Source of the DNA: a bacterium
Lineage (GTDB): Bacteria > UBP14 > UBA6098
DNA length: 8,706 bases
Direction: 5' to 3'
Assembly: GCA_030642425.1 (NCBI GenBank)
Contig: DAOWNU010000060.1
Location: 1 to 8,706 of the forward strand
Shown here: piece by piece, positions 1 to 7,317 of the stretch
How the letters are laid out: the number at the start of each line of letters is the position of its first letter
How positions within the stretch are numbered: position 1 is the stretch's first letter
Made by a program: the position numbers and the translations under genes
Notes under the pieces: model-generated
Told to the model about the DNA's origin: nothing
The model's database searches: none
The model's input: only the letters and a program-made list of their open reading frames with translations

Positions 1-1
1 A

Positions 2-3000
2 GAAAGGACAAAAAAGGCCGTTTTGGGGGAACCGCAGCTTTTCGAATGGGCGTTCGTTCATAAGTCCGGTAATATCCACCCGGTCGAGGTTAGCTTAAAA
101 CGCACCGTTATCGGCGGAGAAAACATGCTGCTGGGTAGTATCCGCGATATTTCGACCAGAAAGGCCGCAGAGGAGGCCCTTGCCGCTGAAAAAGAGCGGC
201 TTTCAGTTACATTAAGGAGCATCGGAGACGCAGTAATAACCACGGATATCGAGGGAAAAATAACGCTTATAAACGCTGTCGCGGAAAATCTTACCGGCTG
301 GAAACATGATGAGGTTTTCGGAAAACCGCTCGATGAGGTTTTCAATATTATAAACGAGGAAACGCGCGAACAGTGTGAAAATCCGGTGGAAAAGGTGCTC
401 GAAACAGGGACTATCGTGGGCCTTGGGAATCACACCGCTCTTGTCGCGCGCGACGGCACCGAGATTACTATCGCCGACAGCGGCGCGCCGATCCTCGATT
501 CCGACGGCAAGATGATAGGCGTGGTTCTCGTTTTCCGCGATATCCGGGAGAAGATGAGAACGCGAAAGGCGCTTCAGAGAAAAACGCGGATGCAGGAGCA
601 ATTGCTGATAACCGCCCGACATCTCACTGCAAGCCTCGATGTCCGGATAGTGCTCGAAAGCATCGCCAAAGAGGCGAAAGAGATACTCGACACCTTCGGA
701 TGCGCTATCTATCTCCTCGAAGACGACGGCGAAACCTTGACTCCCGTGGTCGCTATCGAACCGCCGTATGAGGAGCAGATTCTGGCCACACCTTTAAAGG
801 TTAATGATAGTCTCACGGGGCTGGCTATAGATGGGAAAAAGGCCGTGATATTCAACCACGCCGAAAAAATACCAATCGGAAAGCAAATACCCGGAACGCC
901 CGAGGAGGAAAAGGAACATATTATCGTCGCGCCTTTTATTGTGGACGACAAAGTGCTGGGCGCCATGTGCCTCGACCGCATGGAAGATGTCGAATTCAAC
1001 GAGGATGACCTTTATATCGCGGAAACATTCGCAACCTATGCCGCTATGGCGTTAAAAAACGCCCAGACCCACGACAGGCTTAAACACGAAATCGAGGAGA
1101 GAAAGCACGCGGAGACCGCTCTCACGGAAAGTGTCGAGATGTATCGCACCCTTTCGGACAATGCGCCACTCGGATTAAGTATAATGAAAATGAATGGGGA
1201 GCTTATCGCTTTCAATCCGGCGATGTTGAAACCGGCGGGTTATACGCCGGACGATATCGAAAAAATTAAAAATCTGAAAAAGTGGTATTATAGCGATGAA
1301 GAAAGGGAGCGTATTTTCGATAAAGCCTTCAAAAAGGGCTATTTGGACAGCGAGGAGGTCAAATTCAAGCGCAAAGACGGCTCGCCCTACGACGCACTTG
1401 TCTCGATGAGGCAGATACTAATTGATGGCGAGCCTTGCTGGCAGACGATGGTCGAGGATATTACCGAACGCAAACGCGCCCTCGAGGCTTTGAAAAACGC
1501 CCGGGACGAACTCGAACAGAGAGTATTGGAGCGCACAAAGGAACTTTCCGAGGCGAACGAAAAATTGCAGCTCGAAATAAATGTGCGCAAACAGGTCGAG
1601 GGCGCACTCAAGAATTCCAGGGATTATCTCAATAAGATTATAAACTCTATTACAGACCCAATTTTCGTGAAAGACCGCGAACACCGATGGGTTCTGCTCA
1701 ACGACTCCTTTTGTGTATTTATGGGCTACCCTCGAGATGAATTGATTGGCAAGTCCGATTTCGAGTATTTCCCCGATAATGAGGCCAGAGTATTCTGGGA
1801 AAAAGATGAGATAGTTTTCGAGACGGGCGAGGAAAATCTGAACGAGGAGGATTTTACCGATTCGAAGGGCGTAACACATACAATCCTGACGAAAAAGACT
1901 CTTTATATCGATACAAGTGGTGAGAAATGGCTTGTCGGGATAATCAGGGACATCACCGAATACAAGCGTGCACAGAAGGCCCTCGAAGAATATTCCGACA
2001 GGCTGGAAGAAATGGTCGGGGAGCGCACCGCAGACCTGAACGATAGCAATAAAAAACTCCATCAGGAGATTATCGAGCGCGAGCTGGCTGAGTCCGCACT
2101 CCGGGAGAGCGAAGAGAAATACCGGCTGCTCTTTCAGGCCGCCAACGACGCCATCTTTCTTATGCGGGAAGACGAGTTTATCGATTGCAACGAGCGGACT
2201 CTGGAAATGTTCCAGTGCGAGAGAAAAGACATTATCGGTCAACCGCCGTATAAATTCTCACCGCCATTACAGTTCGACGGCAGGGATTCAAAAGAGAAGG
2301 CTCTCGAAAAGATAGGCGGAGCATATGGTGGGGAGTATCAATTCTTCGAGTGGACACATTCTCATCTCGACGGCTCAACTTTCGACGCCGAAGTCGGCCT
2401 TACGAAGGTAGTCTTAAAAGACGGCGATTACATTCTGGCGATTGTCCGGGATATCACCGAGCGGAAACGCGCGGAGAAAGAACTCCGCGAAAGCGAATCA
2501 CAAAAACGAGCCATTTTAAATGGAATTACAACAAATATCGCATTTGTTAATGAAGAGCTTGAAATACTCTGGGCGAACGAGGCAAGCTCAATATCGGTGG
2601 GCAAATCACCGGAGGAGTTGATAGGTCATAAATGCTACGAGATATGGGCCGATCCGGAAAAGCCCTGTGATGGTTGCCCGGCATTAAGGGCGTGGAAAAC
2701 GAAGAAATCGGAGCACTCAATAATGACCACACCGGATGGGAGAGTGTGGGATGAACGTGGCGAACCGGTTTTTGATCAGGATGGCGAGTTGATCGGCATG
2801 GTCGAAATAGCCCGTGATATAACCGAGCGTAAGCGGGCGGAAGAAGCGCTGCAGGAAAGCGAGGCCAAATTCCGTGCGTTCGCGGAGATGAGTCCCTCTG
2901 CGATTTTCGCATATAGGAGTAATTTCGTTTTTGCAAACAAGGCCATGGAGATTATTACCGGTTATAGTAACGAAGAACTGCTCTCGATGAACTTTTGGGA

Positions 3001-4753
3001 TATTGTTCATCCGGATCACAGGGGAATGGTTAAAGATCGTGGCCTGGCCCGTCAAAAAGGCGAGGAAATCATCTCGCGCTACGAGTTTAAAATTACCAGA
3101 AAGGACGGCGAACCGCGGTGGATCGATTTCGCGGGAACGGTTGCTTATTTTGCCGGAGAACCGGCGGGGCTTGGCACGGCGTTCGATATAACCGATAGGA
3201 AAAAGGCTGAGAAAGAGCTTGCCTCGGAAAAGGAACGCCTGTCGGTTACATTGAGAAGTATCGGCGACGGCATGATCGCTACGGATATTGAGGGAAAAAT
3301 CGTTCTGCTGAACCGGGTCGCGGAGAACCTTACCGGATGGCTGCAGGAGGAAGCGGTAGGTAGGCCTCTCAAGGAAATTTTCAATATAATTAACGAAAAG
3401 ACCCGCGAAGAATCCGAAAGCCCTCACGAAAAAGTCCTGAAAACGGGCGGCGTGGTCGGGTTGGCCAATCATACTTTGCTGATAGCGAAGGACGGCACCG
3501 AAAGGATAATCGCGGACAGCGGCGCGCCGATACGCGACAGCGAGAGCAGAATTGTCGGTGTTGTGCTGGTTTTCAGAGACATCACGCGTGAAAAGGAGCT
3601 AGAGGAAGAGCTGTTCAGGGCGCAAAAGCTCGAGTCGGTGGGCATTCTCGCGGGTGGGATCGCCCACGATTTCAATAACATCCTCACGGCGATTCTTGGG
3701 AATATCTCCGTGGCGAGGGACACAATCGACCCCGACCGGGTGGAATTCGAGCTGCTCCTCGAGGCGGAAAAGGCGTCGCTTCAGGCGAGAAATCTCACAC
3801 AACAACTATTAACTTTCTCGAAAGGCGGCGCCCCGATCATTCGCACGGCCTCTATTGGAGAACTGCTTCGAGAATCCTGCAGCTTTGCGCTCAGGGGATC
3901 CAACTCGATTTGCGAATTCAATATCGAAGAAAATATCGAGCCTGTTAATATCGACGCCGGACAGATGAGTCAGGTTATTCACAATCTCGTGATAAACGCC
4001 GATCAGGCCATGCCCGACGGCGGCACTATATTTATTAATGGGGAGAACTACACAGTTCAACCGGAGGACAAACTCCCGCTCAAAGAGGGTTCTTATATAA
4101 TGATAACTCTCGAGGATACCGGCGCGGGTATCCCGGAAGAAAACCTGTTGATGATATTCGACCCCTATTTTACGACTAAAGAACAGGGCAGCGGGCTTGG
4201 TCTGGCGGTTTGTTACTCGATAATCAAAAATCACGACGGCTTGATAACTGTCGAATCCGAGCCGGGAAAGGGCACTGCTTTCACAATATATCTGCCCGCA
4301 TCGGAAGGCGAATTGCTGCCACAAAAAGAGGAGAATATCCCGTTGATCGAAGGTGAACTGAAGATTCTTCTGATGGACGACGACAAGATGGTGCAAAAAA
4401 CTGTGGGCGTATTGCTCGAGCATCTCGGATACACTGTCGAGTTTGCCGGTAACGGCGAGCAAGCGATTCGAAAATACCGCAAAGCTTTCGAAGCGGGTGA
4501 GCCTTTCGACGCCGTGATAATGGACCTGACTATCCCCGGTGGGATCGGCGGGAAGGAAACGATCTCCAAACTAAAAGCATTGAATCGCGATGTCGTGGCC
4601 ATTGTATCGAGCGGTTATTCGACCGACCCGATAATGGCTGATTACCGCAAATACGGTTTCAGCGGGGTTATCGCCAAGCCTTATAAAATGACGGAAATAC
4701 ATCGGGTTCTGATGAAGGCGATTGGCGAAAAGAGGAAAAAAGAAACGAAATGA
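2..4753 (+). CDS. Multi-PAS/GAF hybrid sensor histidine kinase, 5' end outside window
   Basis: This is a sensor kinase that should autophosphorylate on histidine and pass the phosphate to its own receiver. The frame is open from base 2 with no stop, and the first 50 or so residues are the second half of a PAS domain, so the TTG at 23 is internal. Residues below count from that TTG. The domains are partial PAS 1-52, PAS 53-178, GAF 193-352, PAS 367-489, coiled coil 491-535, PAS 538-654, coiled coil 655-693, PAS 694-821, PAS 822-943, PAS 944-1066, PAS 1067-1197, HisKA, HATPase_c about 1315-1432 and receiver 1447-1570. Most PAS units end in a DITERK-type linker. The phosphoacceptor is H1215 in AHDFNN. 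ATP-site motifs are N1321/N1325, D1365-TGAG and G1389-SGLG. The receiver has D1452-D1454, D1501 and K1552. No membrane segment is visible, so this part looks cytosolic. No DNA-binding output domain or partner regulator is present. The ligands cannot be predicted. Confidence 0.96.
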   Translation, partial: ERTKKAVLGEPQLFEWAFVHKSGNIHPVEVSLKRTVIGGENMLLGSIRDISTRKAAEEALAAEKERLSVTLRSIGDAVITTDIEGKITLINAVAENLTGWKHDEVFGKPLDEVFNIINEETREQCENPVEKVLETGTIVGLGNHTALVARDGTEITIADSGAPILDSDGKMIGVVLVFRDIREKMRTRKALQRKTRMQEQLLITARHLTASLDVRIVLESIAKEAKEILDTFGCAIYLLEDDGETLTPVVAIEPPYEEQILATPLKVNDSLTGLAIDGKKAVIFNHAEKIPIGKQIPGTPEEEKEHIIVAPFIVDDKVLGAMCLDRMEDVEFNEDDLYIAETFATYAAMALKNAQTHDRLKHEIEERKHAETALTESVEMYRTLSDNAPLGLSIMKMNGELIAFNPAMLKPAGYTPDDIEKIKNLKKWYYSDEERERIFDKAFKKGYLDSEEVKFKRKDGSPYDALVSMRQILIDGEPCWQTMVEDITERKRALEALKNARDELEQRVLERTKELSEANEKLQLEINVRKQVEGALKNSRDYLNKIINSITDPIFVKDREHRWVLLNDSFCVFMGYPRDELIGKSDFEYFPDNEARVFWEKDEIVFETGEENLNEEDFTDSKGVTHTILTKKTLYIDTSGEKWLVGIIRDITEYKRAQKALEEYSDRLEEMVGERTADLNDSNKKLHQEIIERELAESALRESEEKYRLLFQAANDAIFLMREDEFIDCNERTLEMFQCERKDIIGQPPYKFSPPLQFDGRDSKEKALEKIGGAYGGEYQFFEWTHSHLDGSTFDAEVGLTKVVLKDGDYILAIVRDITERKRAEKELRESESQKRAILNGITTNIAFVNEELEILWANEASSISVGKSPEELIGHKCYEIWADPEKPCDGCPALRAWKTKKSEHSIMTTPDGRVWDERGEPVFDQDGELIGMVEIARDITERKRAEEALQESEAKFRAFAEMSPSAIFAYRSNFVFANKAMEIITGYSNEELLSMNFWDIVHPDHRGMVKDRGLARQKGEEIISRYEFKITRKDGEPRWIDFAGTVAYFAGEPAGLGTAFDITDRKKAEKELASEKERLSVTLRSIGDGMIATDIEGKIVLLNRVAENLTGWLQEEAVGRPLKEIFNIINEKTREESESPHEKVLKTGGVVGLANHTLLIAKDGTERIIADSGAPIRDSESRIVGVVLVFRDITREKELEEELFRAQKLESVGILAGGIAHDFNNILTAILGNISVARDTIDPDRVEFELLLEAEKASLQARNLTQQLLTFSKGGAPIIRTASIGELLRESCSFALRGSNSICEFNIEENIEPVNIDAGQMSQVIHNLVINADQAMPDGGTIFINGENYTVQPEDKLPLKEGSYIMITLEDTGAGIPEENLLMIFDPYFTTKEQGSGLGLAVCYSIIKNHDGLITVESEPGKGTAFTIYLPASEGELLPQKEENIPLIEGELKILLMDDDKMVQKTVGVLLEHLGYTVEFAGNGEQAIRKYRKAFEAGEPFDAVIMDLTIPGGIGGKETISKLKALNRDVVAIVSSGYSTDPIMADYRKYGFSGVIAKPYKMTEIHRVLMKAIGEKRKKETK
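188..544 (+). repeat. Intragenic PAS duplication, copy 1
   Basis: This PAS unit (residues 56-174 of the kinase) starts EKERLSVTLRSIGD and ends GVVLVFRDI. It aligns without gaps to the unit at 3227-3583, with 85 of 119 residues identical by hand count. The DNA has diverged at many silent positions, so the duplication is old. The other PAS domains in the protein are much less alike. Confidence 0.85.
3227..3583 (+). repeat. Intragenic PAS duplication, copy 2
   Basis: This is the partner of the unit at 188-544 and lies immediately before the HisKA dimerisation helix. Both copies keep TDIEGKI, VAENLTGW, FNIINE and IADSGAPI. Differences cluster at the residues after IGD and after LTGW. Being next to the catalytic core, this copy is the one most directly placed to gate the kinase (inference). 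Confidence 0.85.
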
Positions 4754-4768
4754 CCGGAGATAATGAAA

Positions 4769-4799
4769 AGGTAAAAGGTATTAGGTAAAAGGTAATACC
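4769..4799. repeat. 14-nt direct repeat overlapping a small inverted repeat
   Basis: AGGTAAAAGGTA occurs at 4769-4780 and again at 4783-4794, a 14-nt period. An inverted repeat overlaps it: GGTATTA at 4777-4783 pairs with TAATACC at 4793-4799 around a 9-nt loop. It starts 16 nt after the kinase stop codon. No T-run follows, so it is a poor terminator candidate. Confidence 0.7.
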
Positions 4800-4854
4800 A
4801 AATTCACATTGATATTTTACAAATATTTTATTTGCACGTCGGTAATACGCTATG

Positions 4855-4880
4855 CAACAAGGGGTTGCAACCCCTTGTTG
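4855..4880. repeat. Perfect 26-bp palindrome
   Basis: CAACAAGGGG at 4855-4864 pairs with CCCCTTGTTG at 4871-4880, and the central TTGCAA is itself self-complementary, so all 26 bp form one dyad. It could form a hairpin in RNA from either strand or bind a dimeric protein. It lies about 100 nt after the kinase stop and has no T-run on either side. A dispersed palindromic repeat is the simplest reading. Confidence 0.85.
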
Positions 4881-4943
4881 AGCTTATATGTAAAGTTTCA
4901 AACCGAAAATGGTATAATAGGTAAAAGAGCCACACCGCACCAC

Positions 4944-4976
4944 CCACTGGATTCCGGCCTTCGCCGGAATGACAGA
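4944..4976. repeat. Dispersed short palindromic repeat (VIPAKAGIQ type)
   Basis: ATTCCGGC at 4951-4958 pairs with GCCGGAAT at 4963-4970 around the loop CTTC, flanked by CCACTGG and GACAG. The layout (CTGGATTCC, GC-rich stem, GGAATGACA) matches a repeat seen in many environmental bacterial genomes. Its reverse strand reads VIPAKAGIQ in one frame, which often causes false gene calls. Recognition is from memory of the pattern. Confidence 0.75.
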
Positions 4977-5014
4977 ATAAATAGCCGAATGGCAGAAAAA
5001 ATAGAATGAAATCG

Positions 5015-5063
5015 TAGGGGAGGGTCTGAGACCCTCCCGCATTTGGAGCGACTGAAAGGTCGC
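5015..5063. repeat. Paired inverted repeats (GTAGGGG type)
   Basis: GGGAGGGTCT at 5018-5027 pairs with AGACCCTCCC at 5029-5038, a 10-bp arm with a 1-nt centre. Ten nt further on, GCGAC at 5048-5052 pairs with GTCGC at 5059-5063, followed by CCCCTTTT. Together they resemble the composite GTAGGGG...CCCC palindromic elements dispersed in some bacterial genomes. The second stem plus T-run could act as a weak terminator for the kinase transcript, but the stem is only 5 bp. Confidence 0.65.
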
Positions 5064-5077
5064 CCCTTTTATATTAT

Positions 5078-5122
5078 CCCTTCGACAGGCTCCCTTCGGC
5101 AAGCTCAGGGCAAGCAGGGAGC
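5078..5122. repeat. CCCTTCGAC-AAGCTCAGGGC type repeat
   Basis: Two 14-nt units lie in tandem: CCCTTCGACAGGCT at 5078-5091 and CCCTTCGGCAAGCT at 5092-5105, 12 of 14 identical, followed by CAGGGC. GCTCCCT at 5089-5095 can pair with AGGGAGC at 5116-5122. The motif resembles a dispersed intergenic repeat common in environmental genomes. Confidence 0.65.
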
Positions 5123-5130
5123 GGAAGGGT

Positions 5131-5154
5131 ATTGATCATTGCTAATTGATCATT
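5131..5154. repeat. ATTGATCATT direct repeat
   Basis: The 10-mer ATTGATCATT, which contains the palindrome TGATCA, occurs at 5131-5140 and 5145-5154, again at a 14-nt period. It lies about 45 nt beyond the sugar transferase stop codon. Confidence 0.6.
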
Positions 5155-5199
5155 TTGAATTGAATCTTTATCCGTCGGCATCGACGACCAAATGGCTTC

Positions 5200-6603
5200 C
5201 TAATATGCGCCCCTGCCGGTCAGCACCGCGGGAATAGTCTTGAAAATAATCTTTACATCGAGCCAGAGGCTCCAGTGTTCGATATAAGAAATATCCAGAC
5301 GAACCATCTCGGAAAAAGCCAGATCGCTTCGCCCGGAAACCTGCCATAGACCGGTCATACCGGGAACGGTATCGACACGCTTAAGCTGCCAGCTCTCATA
5401 TTCCGCCAGCTCTCGTTCCAGCGGTGGCCGCGGCCCCACCAGAGACATCTGCCCGATAAAAACATTGATTATCTGTGGCAGTTCGTCTATCGAAAAACGG
5501 CGCAGGAATTTTCCCACAGAAGTTATCCTCGGATCGTCCTTCATTTTGAAAAGCGCGCCCTCGGCCTCGTTCTTATCGATAAGCTCCGCCAGCCTTTTCT
5601 CGGCGTCGATAAACATCGATCGGAATTTGATCATACCGAATTTGCGCCCGTTCTTGCCAATCCGCTCCTGTTTAAAAAATACCGGGCCTTTGGAATCGAT
5701 CTTTATTGCCGCCGCAAGCCCGAGAAACAAAGGGGACAGGACGATAAGCCCGAAACCGCTGCCGGCCAGATCGACCGCGCGTTTGGCATAGCGCTGCCAG
5801 CCGGTCATCGCGACATCGCGGAAAGCGATAGTTCCCAATTCTCCTATCGAGTCGATCTCGATAATGCCCCGGAGCAGCCCTTGAAAGGCGGGAACCATCA
5901 CAAATAAAGCCCTTTCCTTGCGGCATTCGTAGATAATTCTTCGGATCGCCGCCTCGGAAACGTCGGTTTCGGCCAGAATAACCTCGTCGATCCTCTTGCC
6001 GATCAAAATCGCTCGAAGCTCGCTGGGCGCGCCGGTCCGCAAAGAAGATTTTTCCGTGCAGAGCCGCCCGACAAGCCCGCGATTGGTGAGCGGGTCGGCC
6101 AGAATTTGTGCGCAGGTATTTTCCGCAAGTTCGCCGTCGCCGATAACCAGTTTTTTCGCCATACCTTTGCCCTTGCGAAGCATATTCGTCAGAACGCTCA
6201 TCAGCACGCGATGATAGATCGAGGTTGTGATTAATGCGACCGCGACGCCGATTCCCAATGTCAGCCGGCTGAAAGTCTCGGTGCGATAAAGGAAGGTCAG
6301 CGCCATCGACAATATCAGCGAAACCGCCCCGGCTTTGGTCAGCTTGCCAAGTTCCTGTCCCCATCGGCGCGAGAACTCGATATGAAAAAGCCGCTGCCAG
6401 CCGTAGGCGGAAAGCCATATCGCCACAAGAACCGCAATCGGAATTTCGTATAGCGCGAAGGGTTGATATTCTTTGGTCAGGGAAATAAGCCCGGACTCGA
6501 ACCTTATCCACCACGCAAGCGCGAACGACGCCGCGATCAGGAGCGCGTCGCCGATAAAAAGGAAATTCCTCGCGGCCCGGTCTGTTTTTCTGGACAGTAT
6601 CAT
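5200..6603 (-). CDS. Polyprenyl-phosphate sugar-1-phosphate transferase (glycan-initiating)
   Basis: The 467-residue protein should move a sugar-1-phosphate from a nucleotide sugar onto undecaprenyl phosphate at the inner membrane, the first step of exopolysaccharide or O-antigen-type synthesis. Length and layout fit the WbaP-like family. There are four N-terminal membrane segments (about 13-33, 52-73, 90-106, 114-133), a central nucleotide-binding-like domain opening with VIGDGE (153-158), a fifth hydrophobic segment (278-302) and a C-terminal Bac_transf domain (274-467). Family motifs are KFRSM (326-330), SIDELPQ with the catalytic D373-E374 pair, GPRPP (390-394) and GMTGLWQVSGR. The sugar cannot be predicted. 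I chose the ATG at 6603; an in-frame GTG at 6609 would lie only 2 nt beyond the predicted -10 box. No glycosyltransferase, flippase or polymerase gene adjoins it, so it is an orphan here. Confidence 0.93.
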   Translation of the reverse strand: MILSRKTDRAARNFLFIGDALLIAASFALAWWIRFESGLISLTKEYQPFALYEIPIAVLVAIWLSAYGWQRLFHIEFSRRWGQELGKLTKAGAVSLILSMALTFLYRTETFSRLTLGIGVAVALITTSIYHRVLMSVLTNMLRKGKGMAKKLVIGDGELAENTCAQILADPLTNRGLVGRLCTEKSSLRTGAPSELRAILIGKRIDEVILAETDVSEAAIRRIIYECRKERALFVMVPAFQGLLRGIIEIDSIGELGTIAFRDVAMTGWQRYAKRAVDLAGSGFGLIVLSPLFLGLAAAIKIDSKGPVFFKQERIGKNGRKFGMIKFRSMFIDAEKRLAELIDKNEAEGALFKMKDDPRITSVGKFLRRFSIDELPQIINVFIGQMSLVGPRPPLERELAEYESWQLKRVDTVPGMTGLWQVSGRSDLAFSEMVRLDISYIEHWSLWLDVKIIFKTIPAVLTGRGAY

Positions 6604-6611
6604 TTGCACTC

Positions 6612-6640
6612 ATATTAAGGCGAATGCGGGGTTATGTCAA
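6612..6640 (-). promoter_or_regulatory. Sigma70-like promoter for the sugar transferase gene
   Basis: Read on the minus strand, a perfect TTGACA (6640-6635) is followed by 17 nt and then TAATAT (6617-6612). Transcription would begin near 6605, only a few nt before the ATG at 6603. This implies a leaderless or nearly leaderless mRNA. It fits the lack of a good ribosome binding site, since only GAG is found 5 nt before the ATG and it would lie upstream of the predicted RNA start. Confidence 0.55.
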
Positions 6641-6682
6641 TATCAAAGAGAAAATCTTTTTTAAAATAAAACGAGTTTTTCC

Positions 6683-6715
6683 TTGACTTTTGCTTTTTTA
6701 AACCTTTTTTATAGA
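6683..6715 (+). promoter_or_regulatory. Possible promoter for the DUF4870-like gene
   Basis: TTGACT at 6683-6688 precedes a T-rich tract and TATAGA at 6710-6715. That spacing is 21 nt, too long for a standard promoter; TTTATA at 6708-6713 gives 19 nt. The AT-rich divergent region must hold a start for this gene, but the exact boxes are uncertain. Confidence 0.35.
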
Positions 6716-6735
6716 AAATTAGAAGAGTAACTGTG

Positions 6736-6742
6736 AAAGGAG
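6736..6742 (+). promoter_or_regulatory. Ribosome binding site AAAGGAG
   Basis: A strong AAAGGAG lies 4 nt before the ATG at 6747 and supports that start. It contrasts with the divergent sugar transferase gene, which has no comparable site. Confidence 0.8.
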
Positions 6743-6746
6743 AAAC

Positions 6747-7160
6747 ATGGAAAATCAGTACACATTCACTCAGCAGGAGATCGATGACGGGAAGGTTTTA
6801 GCGGGTATTGCATATTTTGGCATCATAGGCTTTCTGATTGCATTCCTTGCCGGGAAAGAAAACAGGTTCACGCTTTATCACGCCCAGCAGGGATTGATAC
6901 TTGCGATAGCCATTGTTCTCGTCCCGATTCCGTTTATCGGTTGGCTGTGGGGGATATTCTGTTTGGTGCTCTGTATTATGGGGCTTATAAACGGGTTCAG
7001 CGGAAACGTGAAGGTTCTGCCGTTGTTAGGCCCGTTAGGGATGAAGGTCAACCTTCTGAAACCGGATGGCGCAGTGCCGTCTGCTACCCAGCAGGGAACA
7101 CCTCCCCCGCCACCGCCTCCGGCACAGACCCCGCCGCCTCCTCCGCCTCCGACCTCATAA
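6747..7160 (+). CDS. DUF4870-like small membrane protein with polyproline tail
   Basis: This 137-residue protein has an N-terminal cytosolic-type stretch and a hydrophobic segment at about 17-36. A loop with the family-like F-T-L-Y-H-A-Q-Q-G motif (41-49) follows, then a long hydrophobic stretch at about 50-84 that can form two helices broken at P60/P62. This matches the DUF4870 family of small membrane proteins, whose function is not established. The unusual part is the C-terminus: T118 plus seven prolines, A-Q, T128 plus seven prolines, then T-S. Runs of this kind stall ribosomes unless elongation factor P assists, and the tail may bind a partner as an extended polyproline helix (inference). 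The gene appears to be transcribed alone, with its own ribosome binding site and a terminator 28 nt after the stop. Confidence 0.85.
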   Translation: MENQYTFTQQEIDDGKVLAGIAYFGIIGFLIAFLAGKENRFTLYHAQQGLILAIAIVLVPIPFIGWLWGIFCLVLCIMGLINGFSGNVKVLPLLGPLGMKVNLLKPDGAVPSATQQGTPPPPPPPAQTPPPPPPPTS

Positions 7161-7188
7161 TAAGACTCTGCGGAGAGATTCGATTGTT

Positions 7189-7222
7189 AAAACCCGATCC
7201 TATTATTAGGGCCGGGTTTTTT
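7189..7222 (+). terminator. Rho-independent terminator
   Basis: AAAACCCG (7189-7196) pairs with CGGGTTTT (7213-7220). An inner CCT/AGG pair closes an ATTATT loop, with a small AT/GC internal mismatch. A run of six T (7217-7222) follows. The position just after the DUF4870-like gene fits its transcript end. The outer arm is symmetric enough to work weakly on the other strand too. Confidence 0.8.
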
Positions 7223-7317
7223 ACTTTGGTCGGTTACTTTTAGCCTGCATTTCTCACAAATGTGATATATTAAGAAACAAATATGGGCATGACACGAGTA
7301 TTATCAATATAGAAATA

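Larger units (their letters stand above)
4754..5199. other. Gene-free convergent intergenic region rich in short repeats
   Basis: This stretch separates the convergent kinase and sugar transferase genes. I find no believable gene in it; the short open frames cross the repeats and one reads VIPAKAGIQ, the familiar translation of a dispersed palindrome. It holds at least six small repeat structures, listed separately. Neither gene is followed by a classical GC stem with a T-run, so how transcription ends here is not obvious. Confidence 0.75.

Noticed and set aside
1418..2242. Long antisense open frame of 274 residues opposite the kinase gene
   Set aside because: The kinase domains on the plus strand are unmistakable here. 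Long antisense frames are expected from its codon use, and this one resembles no family I know.
4809..5102. Short open frames on both strands in the convergent junction
   Set aside because: They run through dispersed repeats (one reads VIPAKAGIQ) and have no ribosome binding site.
5672..6613. Minus-strand frame of 313 residues starting at an ATG at 6613
   Set aside because: It is a shifted frame of the sugar transferase, very rich in arginine and without domains. The other frame contains all the family motifs.
6707..6715. Standard sigma70 promoter with normal spacing before the DUF4870-like gene
   Set aside because: The best -35 and -10 matches are 19 to 21 nt apart, so only a tentative promoter is reported.
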